From: Lentisphaerota bacterium
GTDB taxonomy: Bacteria; Verrucomicrobiota; Lentisphaeria; Victivallales; Victivallaceae
Direction: 5' to 3'
NCBI GenBank assembly: GCA_015061815.1
Contig: SUVW01000014.1
Coordinates: forward strand, 1 to 64,000
Length of the DNA: 64,000 bases
Part shown: positions 42,101-50,313 of the stretch, one piece after another
Position numbering within the stretch: position 1 is the first letter of the stretch
Layout of the letters: every line of letters starts with the position of its first letter
Made by a program: the position numbers and the translations under genes
The notes under the pieces: model-generated
The model's database searches: none
What the model saw: the letters and a program-made list of their open reading frames with translations, nothing else
Told to the model about the DNA's origin: nothing

Positions 42101-44159
42101 CTGGCATCTGTCCACATTGATTGCGATAAGTGCCGGACTTGGTTCAGCGGTCGGCTGCGGTTTGCTGGCATGGTATTTTTTGCTGCTGCCGCTGCCCGTA
42201 CTGTATATGCTCAATCGCAAACAACTGCTGATAACTTCCGGAGTGTTTTTATCTGCCCTGCTCTCCGGAATAATAAACTATCACATCTCACAAGCGGCAG
42301 CGGATAAAATACCGCACCAAAAGGCTGTGATCTCCGGAAAAGTAACCTGTATCGACACCCGGACTGCAAAATCAAAATTTCTTACTCCTCCCGCAATCGT
42401 AACCTGCCGGGTCGATACACCGGATGCTTCATTCGATGCTGCGGTGATCTGTCCGGAAAACATCAATATGTTCTATGGTGACTGCTATCGCTTTTCCGGA
42501 AAAATCCATCCGGCGCAAAATGCCGGTTTGATTTGCCGGGACAATCAGATTTCCGGAGAATATCCGCCGCTTTTCGGCAAACGGCCATTGCTCATCATAA
42601 ATGAAATGTCACCGGAGGAAACACCTTTTTCCATTATGAGAATATTCCTTGACTGCCGCAATATTCTGCTGTCAAGATTGCTGGAACGGATCAGAAATCC
42701 CGTTTACGCTGAAATGGCGGCCCGCCTGTTTCTGGGAGCAGGCAGTAATTCCAATATTCCGATGAAAAATTTTGCGGCCTCCGGCACGATCCATCTCTTT
42801 TCGGTATCCGGATTGCATGTAACACTGCTTGCCGGTATTTTTCTTCTGCTGTTCCGCCCCATGCCTTTCCGGTGGCGTTACGCTCTGGCAGCGATCATAA
42901 CTCTCTTTTATGTTCTCTGTTCCGGGGCATCATTACCGGCAATACGGGCCGGGGCAATGGTTATTGTATGGTGCATAATGCGAAGCATGCTGTTCCCGTC
43001 ATCCGGCTGGGATTCCATGATGCTGACCTGGAGCTTTTGTACTTTTCTCGATCCGGAAACTACCGGTTCATTATCTGCCCAGTACTCATTCGGGATAACT
43101 GCGGCTCTGCTTTTGATGCTGGACAGATTCAATGATCACTTCGCCCGTCAGCAGCATATTTTATCTCTGATGCCGCCCCAGGCACCTCTGACCAGAGAGC
43201 GTCGCAAGCTCTTCCGGCGTCAACGCAATTTGGCGATGATCCCGGCCGTAAGTATTACCGCTTTCATCTCCGGTGCCGGAATCGCTCTTTACCGGCAAAA
43301 TATATTCACTCCCGCCTCCATTCCGGCGAATTTGGTTCTGACACTGTTGACCCCCTTGCTTTTCGGAGCGATGATATTCAAGATGTTTTTCGGCGCATTT
43401 GCAGTGATTTTTGATGAATTCGGGGCCATGCTGCTAGAAGGTTCCTTCTGCATATTGGATAACTTCACCCGGGAAATTGCCCGCATCTTTCCCATGCAAT
43501 ACATTCAAACTCCGCCGTTATGGAGTGTGTTTTTATTCTATCTGTGTCTTTTCGGAACTCTCGGTTTCAGCTCCGCAATAAAACGGAAATGGTGTCTGCT
43601 GGGAACAGCATTGATTATCTTTAACTGGTATCTGTTTCTCCGTTCTGATGATTTTTCACTGCTGGTGATAAGCAGCAGCAGTGATCGACCGGCTCTGCTG
43701 GCTTTGATATATCCGGGAGGTGATGTGGAAGCGGTCGATATTCCGGATAAAGAAAGTGGAGCTTTGGCGGCCGGATTACTGCGCGAAAAAGGAGTAAAAT
43801 CTCTCCGGGTAAATTTTTCCGGAGCCGCCGCCCGCAACATCAGCGGTTTGCCGGCTCTTTCGCGGCAGCTGGAGTGCAGTGTTACTGCTCCTTTGAGTAA
43901 ACGGAAACCGACCAAAGCCTTTATGCGTCATCTGCGGAATGCCGGATTTACCCTCCCGGAGATACCGTCTCCGGCGAAGTTGACAACTCCTGCTCCTGAT
44001 TCATTGATTTGGGAAATACCTCACGCAAAAATAGAAATTTCATCCTCGGTCACCGATTGCGGACGAAGTATCGAAATAACCGGACGATCGGGAAAAACTT
44101 ACAAACAAATACTGCCCTGGTGTTCCCGTCCGGTGGTGTGGCAATGCGAAATCAAATAA
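42051..44159 (+). CDS. comEC: ComEC/Rec2-type DNA-uptake channel protein with degenerate C-terminal domain
   Basis: A 702-residue polytopic membrane protein. The N-terminal DUF4131-like region and the Competence domain (about 210-520; HLFSVSGLHVTLLAGIF near 250, SGASLPAIRAGAMVIVW near 290) define ComEC/Rec2, the channel that moves single-stranded DNA across the inner membrane. Residues about 533-640 follow the outline of the metallo-beta-lactamase domain of ComEC (a strand, a gap, then LREKGVKSLRVNF...ISGLPAL) but the H-x-H-x-D-H metal motif is absent. The nuclease activity proposed for that domain is therefore probably lost. Translation overlaps the upstream glycosyltransferase by 50 bases, and the 3' end overlaps nnr on the opposite strand by 8. 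Confidence 0.86.
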   Translation: MKLLPAILKQLRQSKCNWHLSTLIAISAGLGSAVGCGLLAWYFLLLPLPVLYMLNRKQLLITSGVFLSALLSGIINYHISQAAADKIPHQKAVISGKVTCIDTRTAKSKFLTPPAIVTCRVDTPDASFDAAVICPENINMFYGDCYRFSGKIHPAQNAGLICRDNQISGEYPPLFGKRPLLIINEMSPEETPFSIMRIFLDCRNILLSRLLERIRNPVYAEMAARLFLGAGSNSNIPMKNFAASGTIHLFSVSGLHVTLLAGIFLLLFRPMPFRWRYALAAIITLFYVLCSGASLPAIRAGAMVIVWCIMRSMLFPSSGWDSMMLTWSFCTFLDPETTGSLSAQYSFGITAALLLMLDRFNDHFARQQHILSLMPPQAPLTRERRKLFRRQRNLAMIPAVSITAFISGAGIALYRQNIFTPASIPANLVLTLLTPLLFGAMIFKMFFGAFAVIFDEFGAMLLEGSFCILDNFTREIARIFPMQYIQTPPLWSVFLFYLCLFGTLGFSSAIKRKWCLLGTALIIFNWYLFLRSDDFSLLVISSSSDRPALLALIYPGGDVEAVDIPDKESGALAAGLLREKGVKSLRVNFSGAAARNISGLPALSRQLECSVTAPLSKRKPTKAFMRHLRNAGFTLPEIPSPAKLTTPAPDSLIWEIPHAKIEISSSVTDCGRSIEITGRSGKTYKQILPWCSRPVVWQCEIK

Positions 44160-45615
44160 AATTGTTGTAACGGATCTTCTGCAGCTTGCAGGAGACTATT
44201 TCCGGCAGTTCATCAGCAATCAGGATATGATCTTTGCCCTCTCCGGCTGCTCCATGTGCATAAACCCCCAGCAATGCGGCTTCCAGAGGAGATATTCCCG
44301 GCTGTCCGGCCAATGCTCCGATAACTCCGGCCAAGACATCACCGCTTCCGGCGGTTGCCAGCAATTGACTGCCGGCAACAACTGTAAATACCTCTCCGGC
44401 AGGCGATGCCACAACGGTATCTCTGCCTTTGAGAACTGTGACCGCGCCGTAATATAAGGCCAATTCAGCAGCCAGTTCACGGCGGCTTCCGGCAACGGCC
44501 AATCCGGCAGCAACACGCAATCTTTCCGCCTCTCCCGGATGGGGAGTAATTATCACATCATGCCGCTTCTGCCACACTTCCGGATGTTGTGACACACAAT
44601 TCAATGCATCAGCATCCAGAACGGTCACTCCGTGAAAAGACAAAGCCTTTTGCAGTTTATCTTTACCGGCGCAACTTCCCCAGCCGCAACCGCAAACCAG
44701 AACATCTGAATTGGCAAAAAAATCTTCCGGATAATCGCCTCCGGATAATTTCCGGAAGATCACAGCATTTTTCAATCTCCCGGATAAATCAGCTTCAGAT
44801 GCACAACGAACTATCCCCGCTCCGCTTTTCAATGCTGCTTCTGCCGCCAGTGCAGCTGCTCCAGGATACTCCGGAGAACCTCCCCATACCGTGACCCGCC
44901 CTCTGGAGTTTTTATGACAATTCACCGGTATTTCCGGAAAAACTTTTACCGCATCCACATTGGTAAATACCGCTTCCCCGCTCTCTTGACCATGAGCCAA
45001 ACCGATATCCAAAAGCCGCAAACATCCGCGATATGCAGAACCTGAAGCAGTTATCAAGCCGGTTTTCACCGCACCGAAAGTCAATGTGCAATATGCTTTT
45101 ACAACTCCATTTTCTGCGGCTTTTCCGGTATCACCATTTATACCGCTTGGCAGATCCAACGCCGCAACCGGCAAATGTGACCGGTTTATCACTTCGATGC
45201 TGTTGGCGATATTCTCCCGAACTCTTTCTCCGGAAAAACCGATTCCCAACAATCCGTCAATTATCACATCCCCCGGCTGCAAATCACTGCTGCAAAGCTC
45301 TTTTTTTACCGTAACAGGGATATTTTCCGGCAAATCCATTGCTGCTTTTGCCGCACATCCGGAGTATTCAGACAATGGTTTTACCGCAAAAACCTTAACC
45401 GGTGCTGAAGTCAAATTTGCCGCCGCCACCAGAGCATCACCGCCGTTGTTACCGCCACCGGCGACCACAACAAAACGTCCGGCATCCGGAAACATTGCTT
45501 CAATCCACGCGGCCGCCATAACTCCGGCCCGGCGCATAAGTTCATATTCCGGCACTCCGGAATCTACTGCTTTTTTTTCCAACTCCCGGATCCCGGCAAC
45601 TGTCGATGTGTACAT
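44152..45615 (-). CDS. nnr: Bifunctional NAD(P)H-hydrate epimerase/dehydratase
   Basis: A 487-residue fused metabolite-repair enzyme. Residues about 1-205 are the YjeF_N epimerase domain (AGGGNNGGDALVAAANL near 55, DGLLGIGFSGERV near 118, DLPSGINGDTG near 150) and about 215-487 the ADP/ATP-dependent dehydratase (GGSPEYPGAAALAAEAALKSGAG near 240 written in part, ITPHPGEAERL near 350, ATAGSGDVLAGVIGAL near 425). Together they reconvert damaged NADHX/NADPHX to NAD(P)H. The ATG at 45615 behind GAAGGA is chosen over a start 23 codons upstream that overlaps lspA. It is the last gene of the DksA-like/lspA/nnr operon. Confidence 0.95.
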   Translation of the reverse strand: MYTSTVAGIRELEKKAVDSGVPEYELMRRAGVMAAAWIEAMFPDAGRFVVVAGGGNNGGDALVAAANLTSAPVKVFAVKPLSEYSGCAAKAAMDLPENIPVTVKKELCSSDLQPGDVIIDGLLGIGFSGERVRENIANSIEVINRSHLPVAALDLPSGINGDTGKAAENGVVKAYCTLTFGAVKTGLITASGSAYRGCLRLLDIGLAHGQESGEAVFTNVDAVKVFPEIPVNCHKNSRGRVTVWGGSPEYPGAAALAAEAALKSGAGIVRCASEADLSGRLKNAVIFRKLSGGDYPEDFFANSDVLVCGCGWGSCAGKDKLQKALSFHGVTVLDADALNCVSQHPEVWQKRHDVIITPHPGEAERLRVAAGLAVAGSRRELAAELALYYGAVTVLKGRDTVVASPAGEVFTVVAGSQLLATAGSGDVLAGVIGALAGQPGISPLEAALLGVYAHGAAGEGKDHILIADELPEIVSCKLQKIRYNNFI

Positions 45616-45617
45616 GA

Positions 45618-46136
45618 TTATTTTTCCTTCGGCAGTTCCTTGCGCAAAAATCCGGAAAGCAGATAAATCGCCACTCCGGTACATATCGCCATATCTGCCA
45701 CATTAAACACCGGATAATGCCAAATATTCTCATAATGGAGATGGATAAAATCAATAACCGCCCCATGATATGCCCGGTCAAAGGTATTCCCTGCAATGCC
45801 TGACAAAATCAATAACAGTGCATAATAACGTTCAGCACACCCCTCGGCCAGATTGCGGAAAAAAACAATGATCGCAACAGCGGCCGCCATTCCGAATGCC
45901 AACAGCATCCAGACATATCCGCTGAATATACTCCATGCCGCCCCGAGATTGCGAACAAAGGTGAAGTTGAATATCCCCGGAATAATCTCCACAGACTGAC
46001 CTGGAATAAAATTACGGGAAAAGTACCACTTGGTCAGCTGATCTGCAGCCAATATCAGCAAAGCCGCTATCCCGGCCCGGATAAACACCTGTTTCTCACG
46101 GGAGGAATTTTTATCGATCCGATCCCGCCAATTCAT
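45618..46136 (-). CDS. lspA: Lipoprotein signal peptidase (signal peptidase II)
   Basis: A 172-residue inner-membrane aspartic protease that removes signal peptides from prolipoproteins. Four hydrophobic segments are visible. Catalytic-site motifs are NLGAAWSIF near 70, GNTFDRAYHGAVIDFI near 118 and FNVADMAI near 142, giving the two catalytic Asp. The ATG at 46136 overlaps the stop of the DksA-like gene (ATGA), which fixes the start over an in-frame ATG 36 codons earlier. Its substrates in this window would include the lipobox proteins at 19897, 35519 and 62818. Confidence 0.95.
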   Translation of the reverse strand: MNWRDRIDKNSSREKQVFIRAGIAALLILAADQLTKWYFSRNFIPGQSVEIIPGIFNFTFVRNLGAAWSIFSGYVWMLLAFGMAAAVAIIVFFRNLAEGCAERYYALLLILSGIAGNTFDRAYHGAVIDFIHLHYENIWHYPVFNVADMAICTGVAIYLLSGFLRKELPKEK

Positions 46137-46522
46137 CGGTTTTTCATCATCTCTTCGTGACGGCTCTTGCATTTGATGCAAAAAATTGCATAAGGACGGG
46201 CTTTCAGGCGGGCTTCTGAAATCGCTTCTCCGCAATCCATGCAAATGCCATATTCATCATTAGCCAGACGTTCAATAGCATCATCGATCAGAGATATCAC
46301 ATTGCCGTTTTCCGTCATCATCTGCAATCCCATCTCGTTCCGGGATGAATCGCTGTCAGCCATGTGAGTGGTCACGCCGCGTTTCTCACTGTTTGTACAA
46401 TCCAGTGACTCATCGGCGCAAATCCGGATCTGCTCTGAAAGTTCATTGCGAACTTTCATCAACGCATTATAATACTCCAATTTCTTACCGGTAAACTCCG
46501 GCTGTTTTTTTCTACTGTCCAT
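46133..46522 (-). CDS. TraR/DksA-family zinc-finger protein
   Basis: A 129-residue protein with an N-terminal helical hairpin (about 15-85) and a C-terminal C4 zinc finger, CMDCGEAISEARLKARPYAI followed by FCIKC (C-x2-C-x17-C-x2-C) near residues 95-118. The DksA/TraR family binds RNA polymerase through the secondary channel and alters initiation at stress-responsive promoters. The coiled-coil tip Asp-Ala pair used by E. coli DksA is not obvious, so the mode of action may differ. An AAAGGA site precedes the ATG. It is the first gene of the operon with lspA and nnr, about 145 bp after the promoter at 46702-46674. The same DksA-lspA pairing is common in the PVC group and other bacteria. Confidence 0.9.
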   Translation of the reverse strand: MDSRKKQPEFTGKKLEYYNALMKVRNELSEQIRICADESLDCTNSEKRGVTTHMADSDSSRNEMGLQMMTENGNVISLIDDAIERLANDEYGICMDCGEAISEARLKARPYAIFCIKCKSRHEEMMKNR

Positions 46523-46673
46523 CGCTGACGCTATCCTTTTTGATCATTGTTGTCTCATTTATTGTGAAAAATATTTACCGCCGGTTTCATCCAATACTAT
46601 TTACGACTTCTGCATACAAGTCTCACAACGTCCGGGACATCAGTTATTAATCACTCATTATCCAAGACTTGTT
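46523..46673 (-). other. Long 5' leader of the DksA-like/lspA/nnr operon
   Basis: About 145 nt separate the predicted transcription start (near 46667) from the start codon. A GACTT/AAGTC stem is visible at about 46603-46620. No riboswitch family is recognised and no small ORF with a good start site is seen. Confidence 0.35.
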
Positions 46674-46702
46674 AATATAACACCTTTACAGCTTTTTTGC
46701 AA
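46674..46702 (-). promoter_or_regulatory. Promoter of the DksA-like/lspA/nnr operon
   Basis: TTGCAA (46702-46697), 17-bp spacer and TATATT (46679-46674) on the minus strand, immediately after the ychF stop. Confidence 0.65.
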
Positions 46703-46706
46703 ATCC

Positions 46707-47807
46707 TTAAACCGAAAACCGCACATGGATCACATCTCCATCCTGCATTTCATACTCTTTTCCCTCGATCCGCAATTTCCCGGCCAATTGCGCTTTGGCC
46801 CATGAACCGCATTCGACCAGATCATCGTAAGATACTGTTTCCATCCGGATGAAGCCGCGCTGTAAATCCGTATGGATCTTCCCGGCAGCTTCCGGAGCCA
46901 ATGCACCTCTGGTCACCGTCCATGCCCGGGATTCCATCGGCCCGGCGGTAAAGAATGTTATGTAATCCAGCAGCCGGTATCCGGTTTCCACCACCCGATC
47001 CAATCCGGAACCGTTGATCCCCAGATCAGCCATAAATATTTCTGCTTCCTCCGGAGAAAGCGCACTTAATTCATCTTCAAATTTGGCACATACCGGAACC
47101 ACTTCCAATCCATGTTCCGCCGCATAAGCAGCCAAACGCTTTCCGGCTTCGCAGTTGGTATAATCCGCCGCCTGTGCCTCGCCGACATTGGCACAAACAA
47201 ATGCCGGTTTGACCGTCAGCAAACCGAAATTCTCCGCCAGAGCTTTCTGTTTGGGATCATTACGGTCATAACGAGGCACCCGCCCTTCGGAGAGATCAGA
47301 GATCATCGCTACGATCAATTCATACTCTGCTTTGGCATCCGGATCATTGGAACGGGCATTTTTGTAAGCTTTGTCCCGCCTTTTTTCCAGCATTTCCAGA
47401 TCGGCCAGCATCAATTCAGTGGTAATAGTTTCCAAATCACTGACCGGATCAACTTTACCGGAAACATGCACCACGTCAGAGTCTTCAAACAACCGCACCA
47501 CGTGCGCGATCGCATCCACATTGCGGACATGTCCGAGAAACTGATTGCCCAATCCCTGCCCCTGACTTGCGCCGCGAACCAATCCGGCGATATCGATAAA
47601 TTTCAAAGTCGATGGCACGATCCGGCCGGATTTCTCCAATTCTGCCAGCACAGCCAACCTTTTATCCGGCACCTGGACTATCCCGGTATTCGGCTCGATA
47701 GTACAGAAAGGGAAATTTGCCGCCTCCGCGCCGCCATGACTCAACGCATTGAAAAGAGTGGACTTGCCAACATTAGGCAAGCCGACAAAACCACAGGAAA
47801 AACTCAT
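46707..47807 (-). CDS. ychF: Redox-regulated ATPase YchF (OLA1/Obg family)
   Basis: A 366-residue P-loop protein. G1 is GLPNVGKSTLFNAL at residues 8-21, the switch region carries TIEPNTGIV, G3 is DIAGLVRGASQGQGLGNQFL near 70, and a C-terminal TGS domain ends in YEMQDGDVIHVRF. YchF/OLA1 is an Obg-related protein that prefers ATP to GTP, associates with ribosomes and affects stress responses. An AAGGAG site lies upstream of the ATG at 47807. The gene sits between the terminator of the TIGR04073 gene and the promoter of the DksA-like operon, so it is a single-gene unit. Confidence 0.96.
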   Translation of the reverse strand: MSFSCGFVGLPNVGKSTLFNALSHGGAEAANFPFCTIEPNTGIVQVPDKRLAVLAELEKSGRIVPSTLKFIDIAGLVRGASQGQGLGNQFLGHVRNVDAIAHVVRLFEDSDVVHVSGKVDPVSDLETITTELMLADLEMLEKRRDKAYKNARSNDPDAKAEYELIVAMISDLSEGRVPRYDRNDPKQKALAENFGLLTVKPAFVCANVGEAQAADYTNCEAGKRLAAYAAEHGLEVVPVCAKFEDELSALSPEEAEIFMADLGINGSGLDRVVETGYRLLDYITFFTAGPMESRAWTVTRGALAPEAAGKIHTDLQRGFIRMETVSYDDLVECGSWAKAQLAGKLRIEGKEYEMQDGDVIHVRFSV

Positions 47808-47835
47808 TTTATATTAAAACTCCTTGAAATATTAT

Positions 47836-47865
47836 AAAAAAACCGGAACGCTTCACACGCCCCGG
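47836..47865 (-). terminator. Terminator of the TIGR04073-type gene
   Basis: On the minus strand CCGGGGCG pairs with CGTTCCGG (two G-T pairs, 7-nt loop; 47843-47865), followed by seven T (47842-47836). Confidence 0.8.
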
Positions 47866-47883
47866 CAAATAATATTACGGCAA

Positions 47884-48315
47884 TCAGGGTGCCGGATTGA
47901 CAATCGCTTCGTCGCTGTAAACAAAGTTGTTCCAATCGCTTCCCACCGGAACCACCCATGCCGGAGTCATGATCGGACCATAGCCCCAACCCACATCTTC
48001 CAAATCATCCGGACAATCTGGCAACGGGAACGGGAAAGTTATGATATCAACCACTCCGACGCCGATTCGGGCCACCGTGTAGCAGACACCTTTGAGCGTA
48101 CCGTAGGTCAAACCGGCCAAGCCGCCCTTTTCACTGCTGACTTCGGACCACTTCATCGGGATCTCCAAAAAACTGAATGCCACATTGGTCACTCCGCGAC
48201 CGAGCTTCTCCACCGGACGCATGATCCATGCATCATCGGCCTTCGCTGAAAAACTGCCGCCAACCATAATGACTGACACAAAAAGCGTGACCAAAAAAGT
48301 TTTACTGAATTTCAT
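47884..48315 (-). CDS. Exosortase-system-associated protein, TIGR04073 family
   Basis: A 143-residue exported protein. The signal peptide spans about residues 1-26 (cleavage after FSAKA). The mature protein begins with RPVEKLGRGVTNVAFSFLEI, the signature I associate with TIGR04073, a short periplasmic or outer-membrane family found in genomes with PEP-CTERM/exosortase systems (Lentisphaerae, Verrucomicrobia, some Proteobacteria). The function is not established. Hydrophobic residues around 68-95 could insert in a membrane. A GGAGTG site precedes the ATG at 48315, and a good terminator follows the stop. No exosortase gene is visible in the window. Confidence 0.8.
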   Translation of the reverse strand: MKFSKTFLVTLFVSVIMVGGSFSAKADDAWIMRPVEKLGRGVTNVAFSFLEIPMKWSEVSSEKGGLAGLTYGTLKGVCYTVARIGVGVVDIITFPFPLPDCPDDLEDVGWGYGPIMTPAWVVPVGSDWNNFVYSDEAIVNPAP

Positions 48316-48453
48316 TATCTTTCACTCCGTTTATAATTTATTGTTCTTTAAGACAAACAAAACCACTTTTTACAATACACTTTATGAATATAGCTTTCAG
48401 ATGGAAAAATTTCAACTCTTTCCGGCAAAATAATTCATTTTTTTTTGCAAAAA

Positions 48454-49092
48454 TCACTTTTCTTTTTTTCCGAAACGGTTCTCTGTACCATTGAGCAGCC
48501 GGAGAATATTGGCATGGTGACGCAAAATCGCCAGCAACGCAATGATGGTCAAAAATATCAACACCCCCTGGGAACGCGCCAGATCCGAACCGAACCCGAT
48601 CAGATAAAATATCCATGCCACGATCGGCAGCACCGCCGCCGCCGCGATACTGGCCAGCGAAACATAACGGGATACCAGAAAAACCACCACCCAAACCACC
48701 AGCGCAATGATCAGGGGAATTGGAGTCAATGCCATGATCGCTCCTGCGGCCGTACTGACCCCTTTGCCGCCGTGAAACTTCAAAAACACCGGAAACATGT
48801 GCCCGATAACCACCGCAAAAAGCGTGGCGATCACCACATATTCAAAACATTTGCCGCCGTTGAAGAAATATTGTGCGGCAACGACCGGCAAAGCTCCCTT
48901 CAAAAAGTCCAGAGCAAAACAGAGCTTTCCCGCCCCTTTGCCGACACAGCGGGTAACATTGGTCGCACCGATATTCTTCGACCCCTCTTTGCGCACATCC
49001 ACACCGTAATATCTGCCGATCAAAAATCCCCAGGGGATACTGCCCAGAAGATACGCTGCCAAAATCATCAATACTGCTTTTACAATTTCCAT
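48454..49092 (-). CDS. plsY: Glycerol-3-phosphate acyltransferase PlsY
   Basis: A 212-residue membrane acyltransferase that uses acyl-phosphate to acylate glycerol-3-phosphate, the first step of phospholipid synthesis. Motifs: GSIPWGFLIGRYYGVDVRKE near residues 17-36, GSKNIGATNVTR near 37, HGGKGVSTAAGAIMAL near 108. There are about five hydrophobic segments. An AAGGAAA site lies upstream of the ATG at 49092. It lies divergent from the M24 peptidase gene, with the shared 98-bp region holding the peptidase's promoter. The C-terminal tail is basic. Confidence 0.96.
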   Translation of the reverse strand: MEIVKAVLMILAAYLLGSIPWGFLIGRYYGVDVRKEGSKNIGATNVTRCVGKGAGKLCFALDFLKGALPVVAAQYFFNGGKCFEYVVIATLFAVVIGHMFPVFLKFHGGKGVSTAAGAIMALTPIPLIIALVVWVVVFLVSRYVSLASIAAAAVLPIVAWIFYLIGFGSDLARSQGVLIFLTIIALLAILRHHANILRLLNGTENRFGKKEK

Positions 49093-49109
49093 GATTAAAA
49101 TTTCCTTGC

Positions 49110-49138
49110 TTGAAAAACCCCTTCTCCGGGGATATATT
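49110..49138 (+). promoter_or_regulatory. Promoter of the M24 peptidase gene, with hairpin in the spacer
   Basis: TTGAAA (49110-49115), 17-bp spacer and TATATT (49133-49138). The spacer is a perfect CCCC-TTCTCC-GGGG inverted repeat, an unusual placement that could be a repressor site. Confidence 0.6.
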
Positions 49139-49190
49139 ACTTTACCAATATGATAATATGAACCACAAACAGCAAAAAGTCAATATCAAA

Positions 49191-50303
49191 ATGAAAAAAA
49201 ATATCCGTTTACTTATCGGTTCCGGAGAAAATTGTGCCGATATCCGCTATGCTTCGGGAATTTCCACTCCGGATGAGTTTATATGGTTTGAATATGGCTC
49301 CCGGCGGTGCGCCGTTCTTTCTCCGCTGGAAATCGACCGGGGGAAAAGTTGCGCAAAACCGGGAGTGGAAGTCGTACCGGACTCTTTTTTCGGCGGTACT
49401 TCCCGTTTGAACATCCTGCTGGCAATTGCCGCAGAGTGTCAATGCCGGCACTTTCTGGTACCGGATGACTTCCCGTTTGCACTGGCCGAAAAGATGCGGG
49501 CAAACGGTCTGGAATTGAGTGCTGCCGGCAGTGGTTTTTTTCCGGAAAGAGAATTCAAAAACGACAGAGAAGTTGCCGCCGTCACGGCTGCACAGCGGGC
49601 TGCTGAAGCCGGATTTGCCAAAGCGGTGGAAGTTTTGACTGATTGTGAGATCGACGGAGAAAACCTCCGCTGGAATGACCGGATACTGACCAGCGAGATA
49701 CTCCGGGCAGAAATAGATTGTGAGATACTCCGGCACGGAATGCTTCCGACCGGAACCATTTGCGCCGGAGGGAAACAGGGGGCACAGCCCCACAATGCCG
49801 GTTCCGGAACACTGCCGGCAAACGCACCGATCGTCATGGACATTTTTCCACGTTCTCCGGAAACCGGATACTGGGGGGATTTGACCCGCACCGTTGTCCG
49901 GGGCAAAGCTTCCGGCATCGTAAAACAAGCCTATGAAGCAGTATTGGAAGCCAGAGAATACGCCAAAACTTTGATAAAAAAAGGCACTTACGGAGCAGCC
50001 ATCCACTGCGCGGCAGAAGCTGTTTTGGAAAAACACCACTTTTTTACCGGTGAAAATGACCGGGGGCAATTCGGTTTCTTTCACGGCCTCGGACACGGCG
50101 TCGGTCTGGAAATCCACGAATCCCCGCGCCTTTCCCCACGCGCCAGAACCGCATTGCAGGGCGGTGAGATCGTCACCGTCGAACCGGGCCTCTATTATCC
50201 GGAATGGGGCGGGATCCGTCTGGAAGATCTCATCTATCTGCCCCAAGACGGTTCTGAAGCGGTATGTCTGACCCGGGCTCCGGATTTTCTGGAAATAGAC
50301 TGA
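49191..50303 (+). CDS. M24-family metallopeptidase (Xaa-Pro aminopeptidase type)
   Basis: A 370-residue protein with an N-terminal creatinase-like domain (about 1-140) and a C-terminal pita-bread peptidase domain. Metal ligands appear in order: VMDIFPRSPETGYWGDLTRT (two Asp near 210-222), HGLGHGVGLEIHE (His near 300), then TVEPGLYYPEWGGIRLED (Glu and Glu near 340-355). This is the pattern of Xaa-Pro aminopeptidases and prolidases, dinuclear-metal enzymes that trim proline-containing peptides in the cytoplasm. Two starts are possible: 49158, just 13 nt after the predicted transcription start, and 49191, which I chose because it matches the usual domain boundary; neither has a strong ribosome-binding site. 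Confidence 0.88.
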   Translation: MKKNIRLLIGSGENCADIRYASGISTPDEFIWFEYGSRRCAVLSPLEIDRGKSCAKPGVEVVPDSFFGGTSRLNILLAIAAECQCRHFLVPDDFPFALAEKMRANGLELSAAGSGFFPEREFKNDREVAAVTAAQRAAEAGFAKAVEVLTDCEIDGENLRWNDRILTSEILRAEIDCEILRHGMLPTGTICAGGKQGAQPHNAGSGTLPANAPIVMDIFPRSPETGYWGDLTRTVVRGKASGIVKQAYEAVLEAREYAKTLIKKGTYGAAIHCAAEAVLEKHHFFTGENDRGQFGFFHGLGHGVGLEIHESPRLSPRARTALQGGEIVTVEPGLYYPEWGGIRLEDLIYLPQDGSEAVCLTRAPDFLEID

Positions 50304-50313
50304 CGGGACAGCA

